DNA of 50,575 nucleotides from NCBI GenBank assembly GCA_021822385.1, contig JAKARC010000017.1, positions 1 to 50,575 of the forward strand, in the 5' to 3' direction. The notes under the pieces were generated by a model, which worked only from the letters and a program-made list of their open reading frames with translations, did no database searches and was not told where the DNA came from. Below are positions 49,928 through 50,575 of this stretch, one piece after another. This DNA comes from Pseudomonadota bacterium (GTDB taxonomy: Bacteria > Pseudomonadota > Gammaproteobacteria > Steroidobacterales > Steroidobacteraceae). Position numbers and translations under genes: made by a program. Positions within the stretch are counted from its first letter, which is position 1; each line of letters starts with the position of its first letter.

Positions 49928-50575
49928 CTAGTTCGAATCGTCATCGGATGGATGCTTGCGAATGATCGCGGTGTATTTCCGGACAGGACGCTCCGTAAGG
50001 GGGTAGACATCCTTGGTTGGCGGCTTCGCCGGAACAGCCTCCGTATCTGCGGGCGGTGTCGGAGCGGGGTCAGGTTGTCCCGCCGCGGTGGAGGGGGAAA
50101 TTGTCGGCGATGACGGGGCAGGACGGGAGGAGACGTCGCCCTGATACCGCGCAATCCGTTTGCGGGACTTCGATTTCCGATGCATCAGCTCCCGGTCGAT
50201 CAGGTCGGCGATCTGCCGCTTGGCCTCGACCCAGCTTTGGAAATCAGATCGGCCGGATTCCCTCGCGGCGAAGCGTCGGATCACCTTGTGCTGCCATTCG
50301 CTGAGCCCGCATGCGTATTCGGTCGCCAGGGCGTGTGCGCGAATTGGCGGCTCGTGGCCCGGTGGAAGCACGATAATGGTGCCGATGTCCGTGGCGTCGA
50401 TGCGGATCTCGACTTCGAGGCGGTCGCCAAGCCTCCGGCGCAGCGCTGTCAGCTCAGGAGAGTTGTAGAGGAGCCCGTTGAGCTCGATGCCCTTGTGGGT
50501 GAGCATTCGGGTGTCGCTTCGACCGAGGATCGCATCCAGTCGCTCGGGATCGGTCGGGAACCGAATGTCCAGATC
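49928..50575 (-). CDS. tniA: Mu/TnsB-like (TniA) transposase, C-terminal part only
   Basis: The last 215 codons of a gene running off the right edge; no start is visible. LTHKGIELNGLLYNSPELTALRRRLG and VEIRIDATDIGTIIVLPPG are the Mu-type C-terminal beta-barrel region found in TniA/TnsB after the DDE catalytic core, which must lie outside. A Lys/Arg-rich stretch (MHRKSKSRKRIARYQ) and a disordered Pro/Ser-rich tail follow; in TnsB the tail contacts TnsC. Followed by tniB with an SD inside the stop region. Confidence 0.85.
   Translation of the reverse strand, partial: DLDIRFPTDPERLDAILGRSDTRMLTHKGIELNGLLYNSPELTALRRRLGDRLEVEIRIDATDIGTIIVLPPGHEPPIRAHALATEYACGLSEWQHKVIRRFAARESGRSDFQSWVEAKRQIADLIDRELMHRKSKSRKRIARYQGDVSSRPAPSSPTISPSTAAGQPDPAPTPPADTEAVPAKPPTKDVYPLTERPVRKYTAIIRKHPSDDDSN

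Larger units (their letters stand above)
46298..50575 (-). mobile_element. Tn7/Tn5053-type transposon, one end and the tniQ-tniB-tniA(partial) genes
   Basis: The element starts at or near 46298-46304 (TGTATGTAGTTG) and runs off the window. It carries terminal repeats (46315-46410) and, on the minus strand in order of transcription, a Mu/TnsB-like transposase (C-terminus only), an AAA+ TniB/TnsC protein and a long TniQ. No cargo gene lies between tniQ and the visible end. The exact end and target duplication cannot be fixed from one side; TGT at 46298 or at 46302 are both possible. Confidence 0.82.

Noticed and set aside
1..50575. CRISPR array
   Set aside because: No set of regularly spaced identical repeats with unique spacers; the repeats at 76-119 and 46315-46410 are contiguous or transposon-end arrays.

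Overview
The window is about 50.6 kb of GC-rich chromosomal DNA from a proteobacterium, most likely a gammaproteobacterium. The evidence is the rpsU-yqeY-dnaG-rpoD macromolecular synthesis operon divergent from tsaD, folB/folK, AmpG, TrmB, an RND pump and bacterial-type tRNAs. The exact order cannot be fixed by eye. Most genes are ordinary housekeeping or accessory metabolism, packed into short operons with 4-base start/stop overlaps.

Layout. 1-495: edge of a lower-GC accessory patch carrying the first 22 codons of a CcdA-like antitoxin with a promoter, a duplicated 22-bp leader repeat and palindromic octamers; it abuts the 3' end of tRNA-Gly(CCC). 1.0-3.7 kb: NAD salvage (nicotinamidase-like protein, pncB) and a LOG-family protein. 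3.75-8.4 kb: an operon of membrane protein, winged-helix regulator and an unusual cis-prenyltransferase, divergent from an EmrAB-like pump, with a perfect palindrome between them. 8.4-16.5 kb: kynU-kmo, a rhodanese, trmB, a MarC protein, a Rieske protein, ampG, pyrE and a lipoprotein. 16.5-23.7 kb: one five-gene overlapping operon coding an ECF sigma factor, a membrane protein in the anti-sigma position, a beta-repeat/RDD membrane protein, an RND adaptor and an RND pump. 24.1-30.2 kb: a cytosolic BtuF-like protein, MarC, tRNA-Ile(CAU) split by a group I intron, an orphan sigma-54 activator, a DUF4168 protein, a zinc alcohol dehydrogenase and a DUF4404 protein. 30.2-41.8 kb: rpoD-dnaG-yqeY-rpsU, tsaD, folB, folK, a pteridine reductase-like SDR, a MidA-like methyltransferase, cca, an NDUFA9-like protein and hsp20. 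42.3-46.3 kb: split class II (B12-dependent) ribonucleotide reductase, nrdJ with an intein followed by nrdJb. 46.3 kb to the end: a Tn7/Tn5053-type transposon (tniQ, tniB and the C-terminus of tniA) abutting the last codon of nrdJb.

The main interest is three kinds of selfish element inside essential RNA or protein genes: a group I ribozyme in the anticodon loop of the AUA-reading tRNA, an intein just before the inferred radical cysteine of ribonucleotide reductase, and a Tn7-like element at the stop codon of the same reductase operon. The beta-repeat/RDD-RND operon and the cis-prenyltransferase operon are the best candidates for less-described systems. All names rest on motif reading without database searches.
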